Made by a program: the position numbers and the translations under genes. From contig CAJNDS010002314.1 of assembly GCA_905221605.1 (NCBI GenBank), forward strand, positions 32,501 through 96,500: a stretch of DNA of 64,000 bases. Direction: 5' to 3'. Positions 33,847-45,539 of this stretch are shown piece after piece. Every line of letters begins with the position of its first letter. Position 1 is the first letter of the stretch. The notes under the pieces are model-generated. The model saw only the letters and a program-made list of their open reading frames with translations, was not told the origin of the DNA and searched no databases. The stretch is from Symbiodinium natans (Eukaryota > Sar > Dinophyceae > Suessiales > Symbiodiniaceae).

Positions 33847-36800
33847 CAATATGTATATATATATATATACATATAATGAATAAACACATTCTTCTTCGAA
33901 GGGTAATAATATAGAGATTAACATCTGTTATGTGTGTCTCTGAACCCAGGATTGATCAGGTTCCCTACAAGACCTGTAGACCCTAAACCCTACACCCTAA
34001 ACCTAACTTTAAACCCTCAACCCTAAACCCTAGCCCTAAACCCTAAACCCTAAACCCCAGACCCTGATCCCTGGCTCCCAATGCCCCCCATTCCACAGTG
34101 TGTCGAGCCTTCGAAGGTCTGCCACTGTTTCGGGCGCGGCTGAGGGAAAGCCCCTGGCTCGAGAGAACATGTTCAGGGTTTGGGGGGCTTCGGATTTGGG
34201 GTTGCGGGTTTGGGGATTGATGGTTTGGCCGCGGGGAGGGGGGGGGGGGGGGACTTCAGGGTTTAGGGTTTAAACAGGCTCCATTGTTGGTACCGTTGTC
34301 GAATGAACCCATGCATGCCAAGACCCAAAGCCCTGATCTCTAAACTCAAAACCCTGGACTCTAAAACCCAAAGCCTGAATCCTAAACCTTAAACACACAA
34401 ACCCTACACCACAAACCCGAGAAGAGAGGGGTAGGAGTTCCTTCAAAGCTTCATCTTCCACTGCTTTGGGCACAGGTCGCAAGTTTGTTTTGGTTTGAGA
34501 GAGGGCCGCGACCATGGAAGGAGCCCTAAGCCCTAAAGCTTGAATGCCAAAGCGTGTGGGAGCATGCGGAGGACTTGGGCCGAACAATGCCTGGCACCTT
34601 GATTTGGGAAATGCTCAGGACCTGAGAGGTTTGGGGCTTAGGGTCAAGTTTCTGTTTTTGAGGGGCTGGGAGGGGGGGGGGGGGGAGATCATGGCTCAAC
34701 CCAGCTGGCTGTAGTGGCCAAGAATGGTTTTGTCTTGCTTTTTCGGGTGACCACCTCGAGAAGGCAAGACCTTAAAGCGGCGCCAGCAAGACCCTGAACT
34801 GAACTACCCCCCCCAAACGCGAAACGAACCCCTAAACCCGAGAAGCCTACGAGTTTGGGGCTTCAAGGGCGTCATACCCGGACCCCTAAAGATGTTGTTG
34901 ACCATATTTAAGGGCCCAGACAACTAACCTTGGGGTTTAAGGGTACCCTAAACCCTAAACCCTAAACCCTAAACCCTAAACCCTAAACCCTAAACCCTAA
35001 ACCCTTTACAAGCCCCAAACCCTAAACCCTATGAGCCCCTCGACTTGACGCCGCCCTGGGGCCTTGATGGGGCCAATGACCGGCCCGGTGGGGTGACGGA
35101 GACTCTTGCCCAACGCCTCGCGCTTAGGGTTTAGGGTTTAGGGCTTATAGGGTTTAGGGTTTAGGGTTTAGGGTTTAGGGCTTAGGGCTTATAGGGTTTA
35201 GGGTTTAGGGCTTATAGGGTTTAGGGTTTAGGGTTTAGGGTTTAGGGCTTATAGGGTTTAGGGTTTAGGGTTTAGGGCTTATAGGGTATAGGGTTTAGGG
35301 TTTAGGGTTTAGGGTTTAGGGTTTAGGGTTTAGGGTTTAGGGCTTGAGGGTTTAGGGTTTAGGGGTTGCGGGATTTCGGGTGTGGTGGCATTTGTTGTTT
35401 CTTTGGGAGAGGGAGGGGGGGGGGTGGCTATGCAGGAGTCCTGTTCCCCTACAACAATCACTCTGACATTCGGAGATTCCTAGCGTGTACCCTACAAACT
35501 CTAAACCCTAAACCCTAAGCCATAAACCCTAAATCCTACACCCTAAACTGTTTGAGGGAGACTCGAACTGTTGCCTAGCTCGCAGCGCCCACCCCGGACC
35601 GAACCCCACTCCTACGCCCTAAGCCCTTGAAGCACACTTCGAACCCAAACAACAAGAACAAGAGTCCTTATCGCTTCCATGTGGACGGAGCTTCCCACTG
35701 GGTCAAAGTTCCTGAGGGTCCTTATTCAGAAAACACGAAGCCCCAAACCCGGGCAGAGTTCGGCTTGGCTGACCCAAAGTGGAGGAACCCTAAACCCTAT
35801 AAATCTTAGACCAACCCTGAACCCTGAACCCTGAACCCTAAACCCCTAAACCCTAAACCCTGAACCCTCCAAGAATCGAGCGCCGCCCTCAAAGGCGGGG
35901 GAGGGGGGGGGGGGGGGGCCTAAACCCTAAACCCAAGAAATCTAACCCTAAACCCTAAACCCTGAACCCTGAACCCTGGAACCCTAAACCTTACGGGGGG
36001 GGGGGGGGGGGGGTCGCCTGGAGAAGGCCAAGGCCCGGCCCTGTGAGGCGACGGAGATTCTTGGCCAACGCCTCTGAGGATTTAGGGTTTAGGGTTTGGG
36101 GTTTGGGGTTTAGGGTTTGGGGTTTGGGGTTTGGGGTTTAGGGTTTGGGGTTTGGGGTTTAGGGTTTGGGGTTTAGGGTTTGGGGTTTAGGCTTTGAGGT
36201 TGAATTTGAGGGTGCGGTGCCCAGGGGAAGGAAGGGGGGGGGGGGTAGAGGGATAACTTGGTTTAGAGGTTTAGGGCGTTGAGGAACTCGTGTTAGGGGA
36301 GCCCTAAACCCCAAAACCCTAAACCCTAAACCCTAACCCCTAAACCTCTAAACCTCTAAACCCTAAACCCTAAACCCTAAACCCTAATTAAACCCCTAAA
36401 CCTCTAAACCCTAAACCGGGTTTTGAGGGTTTCGAAGGGTTTGTGAGGCGTCACAGGCTGGAGGACGTGAGCGGAAAGCAACCACCAACAAGATTCCGCC
36501 GGCCGCCCGAAACCCACGCGACCCCCACGCTGTCGACCCAGCGTTTAGGTTTAAGGGTTTAGGGTTAAGGGTTTAGGGTTAAGGGTTTAGGGTAACCTCA
36601 AACCCTGTTCTGAGACCCTAAACCAATGGAACCCGAAAACCCTCAAACCTCAAACCCTACAACCCTGAAACCCTGAAACCCTGAACCCCTGAAACCCGAA
36701 AACCCTGAGACCCTGAGGCCATCAAAACTCCAAGGCTAAAGGACTTCCTTGAAAAATTCCTGGCAAAGCAAAGGAAAATCAAACCCTAAACCCTAAACCC

Positions 36801-39800
36801 TAAACCCTAAACCCTAAACCCTAAACCCTAAACCCTAAACCCTAAACCCTAAACCCTAAACCCTAAACCCTAAACCCTAAACCCTAAACCCTAAACCCTA
36901 AACCCTAAACCGCTCAGCTCCCCCAGCAGCCTGCAGGTGAGTTTGCAGAGTATCCTCCTGGTGAGATCCCACATAGGTCTTCTTTAGAGGGATTTAGGAT
37001 TTAGGGTTTAGGGCATTTAGGGTTCTTAGGGATTTCGACTTTTCCAGGGCTTGTCTTACCAGGCCTTTTTCATGTTGAATGGGGTTTCGAGGGCTTTGCA
37101 AGGTGTGTTAAAGCCAGGGCACTACAGATACTCCAATGGAGGTCGTCCCGACGAACACCAGAATTTTCTACACAAGAATCTGCGGGCTTGGGGTTGAGGA
37201 CTCTCAACGCCCCTCTCATGACCCTTTTAAGCTCACAACGGGCAAAGTTTGTCTCTTGCAGATTGGACAAAAAACCGTCCAGATTCCGCACAACGGACTC
37301 CGGTACTGACTCTTCGCTGCCTTGAAACCGCGAAATGCCAAATTTCTGCAACCCCCTATACAGCCCTAAAACCCTAAGATGCCAGATGGGTAGATTCTAA
37401 CTAGGGTCCCTTTTTGGGTGCCCTTTTTACAGTCCGGCACCCTCATGAGAAGGAACCCCCAAAAAGGGGCCCTCATGTAGAGAGCGTCCCATGTCGCAAA
37501 CCGGGCAATTCCCTACATCTACTGCGATGGGGATCCATATTTGTACCCACACGTGTATTGTAGGGTTTAGGGTCCAAGGAAACTTTAAGCCCTAAACCCT
37601 AAACCCTAAACCCTAAACCCTAAACCCTAAACCCGATGAGTTGGGCTTAAAAAAGGCCAAAGCAGGGACACAGAGTCGCGAAAGTCGCATGAACGCCTCA
37701 ACTTGGCTGACCCCGAAAGCTTTACCTCAGCCTAACCTGAGAAACCTGGAGCCTTGTAAACGCAGAAGCCCTGAATAACCTTAAGCCCCTAATCCCAAAA
37801 CATTGAACCCCAAACACCTAAAAATCTAAAACAAAACCCCAAACCCTAAACCCTAAACCCTAAACTCTAAACCCTAAACCCCAAACCCTAAAACCTAAAC
37901 ACATTGAGACATCCCTCCCACCGTCGCTCCTTGCCGCTTCTCCGGACTGTTCACCTCAGGCTCTTGAGCTGTACAGGGCTAAGGGAGCCCTAAACCCTAA
38001 ACCCTTAAACCCTAAACCAAACCCTAAACTCTAAGCCCTAAGCCCTAAGCCCTAAGCCCTAAACCCTAAACCCTAAACCCTAAACCCTAAACCCTAAACC
38101 CTAAACATTAAACTCTAAACCGGGTCATGCTTGAGGTTCGGAGCCCAAGTTCCTTGAGGGCTTAGACCGCGGGTTCCCAAGGAACCTGTTGGGTCTACAT
38201 GGTTTGGGGTTTAGGGTAAGGGTTTAGGGTTTGGGGTTTAGGGTTTAGGGTTCAGGGTTTAGGATTTTGGGGCTTGTTTGCGGATTAGGGTTGAGGGTTT
38301 GGAGTTGGGGTTTAGGGTTTAGGGTTTGGGAGTTTAAGGTTTGGAGTTTAGGGGTTGGGGTTAGTGTTGGGGGTTTGGAGTTTGGGGTTGAGGGTTTGGA
38401 GTTTCGGGTTTTGTGACAACAGTCTGATCAGCAAGTCGAGCAATGTACCACATTTTGACAGGCGCATTGCTTGCAGCAAGTGCAGGCCCAAAAAGTAAAC
38501 ATGTTCAAAATGTTCGTCACAGACGTGCTTTACGAGTTGAAGCTGTCTACTACATGTTGGCACAACTTGCCGCCTCGCACAGAGATAACCTTGTGTGCAC
38601 GTGCTGCAAAACGCGCCTAGATTTAGGGTTTCTAGCCAAACCCTAGGGTTTCTGAACCCTAAACCCCCTAAGGGTTTAAGGTTTACGGGGGTTTGGGTCC
38701 CCGGATCACTCCAACTTCTTTCAGACACAGAACGCGCCCATTATGTGCATGATACATACTAAAGCCCTTGCTTCTGCATATGAGGTCGCTCTCGATATGT
38801 GTATACATATATATGTATGTAAATGTACGTATGTCTGTAACAAAGACGCCGAACAAACATGAAGATGCTGCAGGCAGGTATTCAGAGGCAGTACCTAAGT
38901 TTAACCCTAAACCCCTAAGCCCTAAACCCCCAAACCCCTGATTTTTAGCGGTATCGGAAACCTATGGGATGCAAGGGGCCGCCTTGTTTAGCGTTGGGTA
39001 CGTAGTTTCACAAGGTACCTGGGACAGGAGAGTTGGACCTAAATCCCAAACCCTACCCTAAACAACAGCCCCTAAACCCTAAACCCGAAGCCTCAAACCC
39101 TAACCCTAAACCCTAAACCCTGAACCCTAAACCCTAGACAGCCCAACTCTGTACGGCTGAGGCCGCTGCTCGTGGTTGGGGATGGAGACCCTGACCACCC
39201 ATTCGGGCGTCGCGGACCTCTCGGGCCTCGCGGACCTCTCGGGCCTCGCGGGCCTCTCGGGCCTCGCGGGCCTCTCGGGCCTCGCGAGTCTCGCGGGGCT
39301 CACGCTCTCGGACCTGGCAGAGGATCGAGAGATTTGGTTTGCATGACCTGTTTGGGGTTTAGAGTTTTTGGGTTGGTTGTTGAGTGGGCAGAGGGATCTC
39401 AGAACCTCAGAAAAGCTTGAGGTTTAGGAAACCCCAATTAACCCCGAAATCCCAAGACGCCGCAAACCGTAAACCCTAAACCTAAACCCTACCAGGACCC
39501 TAGGCCCCCTAAACCCCTAGACCCCTCCCAGCCCTCCAGAAGCATCCTTTGCCCTAAGCCCTAAACCCTAAACCCTAAAAACCCTAAAAAGACTCTAAAC
39601 CGTAAGACACTCGGCGTCACCTCGCCCGTGCAGGCATCGAAGAAGTGCCTTCCAGCCTGCAGCGAAACTGGCAGAAGCCCTAAAAGCCAACCCTCTGTCA
39701 GGGCTTAGGGTTTAGGTTTTGGGTTTTAGGTTTTAAGGTTTAGGGTTTCGGGCCCCTAAGCCCCCCGAAACCTCAAGCCCCAGCGCCCCCATGGCACAGG

Positions 39801-42800
39801 ACAGCTCTCACACACATGTTGATCTTGCTTCTGGGTCCTGAAGCAAACCCAAGATTTGGAGTCATTATTGGGTGTTGCAAGACTCCCAAAACCAAGAGAA
39901 CCAACATGGGGGGGGGGACCCAACTTCGGAATGGCCTCCCATGTAGGGTTCTTTGCTCAAGTTTGGGGCTAAACCCTAAACCCTAAACCCTAAACCCTCA
40001 ACCCTAAACCCTAAACCCTAAACCACAAGCTCCAGGGACCCGAACCGGCTGCTGCTGCGGCATCACGGGCTGCTGCCTCCTCGGCCACAGGGCAGGGGCT
40101 ACTCCACCCACCCTTACCCTCACACTTCTCACCCTGTGTGGGGGCTTAGGGTTTAGGGTTTATGGTTTAGGGTTGAGGGTTAGGGTTTCAGGGTGTCGGG
40201 GCTGATGGTTTACGATTTAAGCCCCCACTCCCCCTAGTGGAGCGGAGAAACGGAGCGACGGAGTGGAGTCGGTTTAGCGTGCGCCCGGCATTTGGGGCCT
40301 GGGGAGAGTATGAAAACTCAAACCACAAAACAAGCCGAGGGCGCCCCTAACAACATCCTAAACCCTATCTACTACACGACCACACTTTATAGAGCGTATC
40401 AACCCTATAAGCTTTAAAACTCTGCGGCAGCTCACCGAGGTACTGACTGTTCATGTGCCTTTGGCAGTTCGCGCCTCGGCATCATATGGGCCGTCTGAGC
40501 AAAAATCTCGGAAACTTCGATTCAAAAAAATCGAAAACTTCGACTCAAGCCTTGAAAAGTTGTGCAAGAAACCCTAAACCCTAAATCCTAAACCCTGAAC
40601 CCTAAACCCTAAACCCTGAACATGAACCCGCTAGCTGCAAGCCTGCACCACAAGCACAATCAGAAGGCCCTCTACACCCCTAAACCTCGAACTCTAAACA
40701 GCTTCTCCTCAGGGGGTCGTGGAAGTCATGAGTTCAAAGCAAGCCAACCTCCTCTCAGCACAATTACCCTAAGCCCTAGCCCCTAAACCCTGAGCATATT
40801 CTACGCGCTTTGCACGTGGCCGTGGCACCGCTAAGCCGAGAGCCGTGTGTCCGCGTTGCAATCATGATCAGCCAACCCTGTGCACTATTTGGACAACTGA
40901 TACTGCGTCAACGTGCAATATCCTAAACCCTAAACCCTAAACCCTAAACCCTAAACCCTAAACCCTAAACCCTAAACCCATGTGTCTTCCAAGGGCGGCG
41001 AGGGGTCCATTCGTAGTAACGTTGTGGACTTTGAAATCAAGTTCACGCCTGGTACTATATTAGGCAGGGGATGGGAGTCGAGGGACCCTTGGGGAGATAG
41101 ACCCTCTGAATAAGGTCCCTGTTTAAGAGAGCCAGAAGAGGGTTAAGAAGGGCTCCCTTGCAAGGGTCCTTATCCTATTACATCTCCTTCCCTGCGTCTT
41201 GCAGAAAGCACCAGCCGCTCATGACGGACTGCTTTTGGTTGACTTCCAGCCTTGCGTGAGGTGAAAAGTTGTTCCGAGAAAGAGCGCCGTGAGGCTTCGG
41301 ATGTATGTTTCGTCTACACCTGAACCCTAAACCCTATACACCCGGAACATGCCTAGATGCTCACACCGAGCTACAGTTCAGCGGGATCACCGACATCACC
41401 GAGGCGTGGCGCATAGACCCTAAACCCTCAACCCTCAACCCTAAACAGACCTGGCATCTGTTATCTCTCCTGGGCCTGGCTCATCGATCTATAGAAGGCA
41501 ACGAAGAAGGAAGCCTTCCAAAACCCCCATGAAACGCTATTGAACAATACATTCCTGAATCATGTCCCCTCAAATAACCCTAAACCCTAAACCCTAAACC
41601 CAAACCCTAAACCCTAGCCCTAAACCCTAAACCCCAAACAAATTAAGAAGACATCCCTTCATCCTTCCTGGTAATTGAGCATAAGCCCCCAAACAGAGTT
41701 TCGGGCTTCGGGCTCAGAGCTCTAAATGGAGTAGCCCACTATAGGGGCCTTTATACTTCGAATGTATATATCTATATCTACATATATTCTGACATATAAA
41801 TAAATAAATATATATATATATATGATTTTCTTTTTGGGGGGATTTTTTTGTTTCAGGACCTTGTACGGGAAAACTACTGGTAACTATTCGAACCCCTGTA
41901 GTACTTGGAAGATCCGGGGGGACGAAGCAAGTAGCTAAAAAGTAGAGTTCCTACATGGGCTGGAAGACGTGATCTTTCTTAAGAAACCCTAAACTCTAAA
42001 CCCTAAATCCTGAAAAGAAGCCTGCTTAGACTTACAAACCACTTCAGAAGTTGCCCGATTCGCCAAGTGTAAGTACAGTTAACATGCCCTCACAGAAGAG
42101 AATGCACTTAAAATCCTCGCCTACTTCGTTGTTGAAGGGTATATACGCTAACCCTAAACCCTAATTACTGGCTGCTTAGGGCTTAGGGGTTTCAGTGCAG
42201 AAGTGGGGGAAGTACGTCAACTTATGCTTTGACTAACACAAGGTGTGTTGAGGGCTTAGGGTCTAAGATTTAGGGTTTGGGGTGTTGAGGGTTTAGGACT
42301 TAGCGCTCGAAGCCCGAAAACCTGCACCTGGAAAGGGGTTCCTGGAACCATCCACGTCTCCAGATACAAAACCTAAACCCTAAAACCTAAACCCTAAACC
42401 CTAAACCCCAAACCCCAAACCCCAAACCCTAAACCCTAAACCCTAGACCCTAAACCCTAAACCCTAATCATACTGGGCGTCATAGCTCACTCCAGGATGG
42501 CCCGCGTAAGACCTATGAGAAATATGTCAACACAGTAAGACCCTCTTAACTTAGGGGTTTAGGGTTTAGGGTTTAGGGTTTAGGGTTCAGGGTTCAGGGT
42601 TTAGGGTTTAGGGTTTAGGGTTTAGGGTTTAGGGGCTGAATCCCTAACCCCAAAAAGGTTAACCTTGTATTTGTAAGAGGATTATACACAACCAAAGAAA
42701 GGTTAATCAATACACTGCTATGTGCTTAAGAGCCCCTTCCGAAAAAGCTCTTCCCACAATAGTAAGGAGCGAAATCTCCCCAGGCGGCGTTCACGAACTC

Positions 42801-43996
42801 ACCACCACGACTAGTTCATGGTTGGGATAGTATAAAAAAGTTAAATGTATATTCCTTGTTGGGTCAAAGTACCCTTAAAATCAAAAGAATGTTACCCAAC
42901 CATGGAGTGCAAGCAACACAACACCAAGCACAATCCGCGGGTAAGTCGCCCACGGCAGGGGAGGCTGCGACGGTTGCATGTACTTCTCCGAGCTTCCTGC
43001 CAGGATGATCCGCTGGTTCGGGTTGAGGGTCTAGGGTTTAGGGTTTAGGGTTTAGGCCTAAGGCTTTAGAGTTTAGGGTTCAGGGTTTGGGGTTTAAGGT
43101 TTAGGGTTTAAGCCTAAAGCCATGTTCCAACACTTGCTTCACTTGCAGCTATCGCTGACCTGGCGTTTGCAGTCAGGTTTCGACCCTTAGACACCGGAGC
43201 ATCTATAGGAGATTCTCAAGGGTTTAGGGTTTAGGGTTTAGGGTTTAGGGTTTAGGGTTTAGGGTTTAGGGTGTTGGGAGCATAGGGCGAGCTAGGATCA
43301 TGTCCTGCATATTGTGCTGCAGGAAGCACCACGAAAATTCCGCCAAAAAAAGGCGTTTCCCAGAAAAGTGCCCCTTCCATACCTCCGCTTGCATTCCCCC
43401 CGCCCCCCTCACGCGGAGCGCCGCGGTAGGGCACGGGCCAACGGCCTGTTGAGGGTCTGATCTTATGGAAGATAAGTCCGGAATTTCTACCCACCAAAGC
43501 AAGTCTAGGGTTGAGGGTTTAGGGTTTATATATATATATATAATGGTTTATTAGGGTTTAGGCTTTAGGGTTTAGGGTTTAGGGTTTAGGGCAGAACAGT
43601 ACAGCTAGAGTTAAACCTCGTTGCAACCCGTTTCGGGGCACACAACGCCAGCCAACACTTCAAACGCTGCGAACTCCCTAAAACCCCAAATTTTTACGAA
43701 GAAGCAACCCCACTGCCGGTTTCGGAAAATAGCTAATTGGGGTCTATTTTGGGGGTCCCCTATCCGCCAACAAGGGGCATAAATCGGTATTCTCATGCTG
43801 CCAGTTGCGTAGGGTTCAGGGAGTAGGTTTTAGGGTTTACTAAGCAAACCCGCAACCCTCAACCCTCAACCTTCAACCTTCAACCCTAAACCCTAAACCC
43901 TAAACCCTAAACCCTAAACCCTAAACCCTAAACGGGATGCGACGGCTGGTGCCTCGGTCTGGTGCTGGCTGCTGGTGTAGTGAGACGTCGCGGAGC
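21573..43996 (-). CDS. Split gene U: Pro/Gln/Gly-rich protein with C-terminal UBA domain (19 exons)
   Basis: Assembled by eye with every phase consistent. Exons in 5'-3' order: 43953-43996, 42954-42996, 40046-40076, 39167-39217, 37930-37954, 36018-36071, 35063-35116, 34109-34153, 32950-32986, 30038-30065, 29851-29895, 28285-28309, 26941-26985, 26071-26129, 24325-24375, 23865-23900, 23170-23221, 22273-22306 and 21573-21636. Acceptors are AG; donors are GC, GT or, at 37930 and 28285, GA. The protein begins with low-complexity Pro/Gln/Gly sequence in two paralogous exon blocks. A Ser/Ala-rich stretch and a UBA domain follow, with a TAG stop at 21573-21575. A UBA domain normally binds ubiquitin. 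The 5' end lies upstream of 43996. Synonymous differences between the duplicated exons support the frame. A few donor positions are ambiguous by 1-6 bases. Confidence 0.76.
21637..26940. repeat. Gene U 3' introns: dense telomere-like arrays
   Basis: TTTAGGG arrays lie at 21645-21734, 21897-21996 (14 units), 23240-23320, 25330-25385 and 26161-26285 (mixed with TATAGGG). CCCTAAA arrays lie at 22080-22232, 22338-22420, 22503-22565, 23035-23135, 24660-24720, 25935-26060 and 26780-26880. A C run (about 22239-22258) precedes exon 22273-22306 in plus coordinates. A CT/CA microsatellite is at 25647-25664. Unique stretches 25390-25925 and 26290-26770 show no assignable gene. Confidence 0.8.
21897..21996 (+). 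repeat. Pure (TTTAGGG)14 array
   Basis: About fourteen perfect units between UBA exons 22273-22306 and 21573-21636 of gene U. A second 12-unit G-strand array at 21645-21734 is next to the last exon. Confidence 0.95.
26071..32986 (-). CDS. Gene U, second (paralogous) exon block
   Basis: Peptides in order are [58 protein letters not shown] and [19 protein letters not shown]. The first five match the first block in the same order. Exon lengths are conserved for the VxSPEKRQ exon (25 nt) and the KQWQTFE exon (45 nt), and spacing between paired exons is 7-10 kb. The block joins in phase to the preceding exon 34109-34153, so the two blocks look like an internal duplication within one gene. Two tandem genes remain possible. 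Confidence 0.74.
30376..30602. repeat. CA, CATA and TA compound microsatellite
   Basis: CA repeats (30384-30420) run into about 27 CATA units (30420-30528), then AT-rich repeats to about 30600. Both strands give spurious open frames of alternating HT/YI or MYVC residues. Confidence 0.95.
30604..31685. other. Unique sequence in a gene U intron, no gene recognised
   Basis: About 1.1 kb lacks telomere-like repeats. Short open frames exist on both strands, but none shows a motif or fits the phase of gene U. The neighbouring exons are 32950-32986 (upstream in sense) and 30038-30065 (downstream). Confidence 0.5.
32701..32814. repeat. Paired C homopolymers in a gene U intron
   Basis: C runs of about 19 (32702-32720) and 26 (32788-32814) bases, the first followed by A11 and G-rich sequence, lie just before a CCCTAAA array and exon 32950-32986. 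No TA tract is attached, so they do not look like element A-C ends. Confidence 0.85.
34109..43996 (-). CDS. Gene U, first Pro/Gln-rich exon block
   Basis: Peptides in order are [96 protein letters not shown] and [14 protein letters not shown]. The two [12 protein letters not shown] exons (36018-36071 and 35063-35116) are tandem copies of equal length (54 nt). They differ mostly at third codon positions. A decayed third copy of part of this exon is visible near 34745-34790. Confidence 0.74.
36783..36911 (-). repeat. Longest pure telomere-like array, (CCCTAAA)18
   Basis: About eighteen perfect units, the longest uninterrupted heptamer array seen in the window. It lies in the gene U intron between exons 37930-37954 and 36018-36071. 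Confidence 0.95.
39207..39292. repeat. 18-bp GC-rich tandem repeat at the acceptor of a gene U exon
   Basis: About 4.5 copies of an 18-base unit (CGCGGACCTCTCGGGCCT) begin inside exon 39167-39217 and run upstream in the sense direction. Each copy repeats a sense-strand GAG acceptor-like site, so several alternative AG sites precede the exon. Confidence 0.85.
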
Positions 43997-44550
43997 CTGA
44001 AGGGTTTAGGATTTAGTGTTTAGGGTTTAGGCTTAGGGCTTAGGGCTTAGGGCTTAGGGTTAAGGGAATGGGGTTTCGGGTTTCGGGTTTAGGGCTTAGG
44101 TCCTGGAGTTTAGAGTTTGATTCGGGCGGGTGGACCTTTTTTGGAATTAGGGCTTGTTTGGGGTAGCTACATGGTCCCTTGCTAGGGGCCCCTTGAGTAA
44201 GCCAAAGGGCCCATACTTCTGAACCCTGCAAAGCAGGACAGGGTCCACATTGAGTGACCATGTAACTTCCCTTTGCCAAGGGATCAAGGCTCATACCACG
44301 AAGGTTGTACCCCTAAGAGGTTTCTCTGAAGCTGCTCCCAATATGGCCCTTATATTCCCCTAGAGGATCTTGAACAAGTGTGCCCTAACCCAAAAGTGCA
44401 TGATTCCCTTCAGAGAAAAAGTGACAAAGCTATCAAACATGGAGCTCAAGTGAAGGCTTTAGCGACAAAGCCTCATGAACCTAACAAATATCTAGGCTGG
44501 CGCATGATGAACCAGACTTCGTGTAGGTGTGGGCATGTATCAAAAACAGG
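43997..44550. other. Spacer between first assigned gene U exon and element C
   Basis: TTTAGGG-like repeats at 44005-44060 are followed by about 480 bp of unique sequence without a clear gene, ending at the (TA)n tract that begins element C. Upstream exons of gene U may lie here or beyond element C. Confidence 0.5.
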
Positions 44551-44892
44551 TATATATATATATATATATGGTCACCCCCCCCCCCCCATGATCTAGGTTT
44601 TGCTTTGTCCCTATAAAAACCCTCGTAAATACCGATTAAAATGACATGCTGGCTATGCTAGGCGATGTCCTGTTTTTGCACGTCTAGTCCTATGCGAGAA
44701 AACCTGTAAATAGTGAAAAACGCGTGTGTTTAGCACTACTTCCACATCACCACATAAAAAAAAACACCCCAAAAACACAGGAAAATGCAATTTGGTAAAC
44801 ATGTCTATGAATTATTTGCATAGGACAGGCTTATAAACACAGAATTGTATGCAAAAAACACTTCTTTTTTGCAGAATTTGCAAATTTTGACA

Positions 44893-45375
44893 CAAATCCA
44901 AAAATCCAAAAATCCAAAAATTCAAAACCATGGAGCCGGGAGGCCGCCTTTTTTGGATTTTTTGGTTTTCTCGAGGTTTTTTTGGTTTTTTTTGGAAAAA
45001 TCCAAAAAAAACCATGGTTTTTTTTGGATTTTACTTGCTCCTGGCCTCAAAAACCTAAAAAACACATGGTTTTTTTTGGATTTTGAGTGAAAATCCAAAA
45101 AAAACCATGTGTTTTTTTAGTTTCTGAGACCAGGAGCACCTGAAATCCAAAAAAACACGAGGGTTTTTTTGGATTTTCACTCAAAATCCAAAAAAAACCA
45201 TGTGTTTTTTAGGTTTTTGAGGCCAGGAGCAAGTAAAATCCAAAAAAAGCAATGGTTTTTTTTTGGATTTTTCCAAAAAAACCAAAAAAAACCTCGAGAA
45301 AACCAAAAAATCCAAAAAAGGCGGCCTCCCGGCTCCATGGTTTTGAATTTTTGGATTTTGGGATTTTTTTTTTTT
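44893..45375. repeat. Large nested foldback centred at about 45134
   Basis: Arms of about 230 bp mirror each other: CCATGG at 44928-44933 pairs with 45335-45340, and CTTGCTCCTGGCCTC at 45034 pairs with its complement at 45219-45233. Smaller palindromes built of GGATTTT/AAAATCC and AACCATGG units are nested inside. Similar short open frames on both strands are symmetry artefacts. Confidence 0.93.
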
Positions 45376-45539
45376 TTTTAAGCAAATTTTGCAAAAAATG
45401 CTTTTCTTGTATAAAGAATGTGTATTGTTATGCGTTGTTTCTGCTAATGTGACTGCCTTGCACACACACAGAGAAAAGCACACAAACACACCCACCATTC
45501 GTTTTTTTTCAATTCAGCCTATTCGGTATGCAGGGCGTG

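Larger units (their letters stand above)
32987..43952. repeat. Gene U 5' introns
   Basis: Arrays include CCCTAAA at 33256-33380 (starting as CCCTGAA units), 34945-35030, 36783-36911 (about 18 units), 37985-38105, 40920-40980 and 42365-42470. TTTAGGG arrays are at 35125-35370 (with TATAGGG and CTTAGGG variants), 36075-36190, 38205-38350, 42553-42632 and 43217-43273. G runs (15-17 bases) are at 35904-35919 and 35997-36013, and AT microsatellites at 33823-33870, 41811-41822 and 43528-43542. A minus-strand open frame at 37070-37351 fits neither the phase nor the paralogous block. Confidence 0.75.

Noticed and set aside
37070-37351. 93-aa minus-strand open frame in gene U
   Set aside because: It looks protein-like, but it has no matching splice phase, paralogue or domain; left as intronic.
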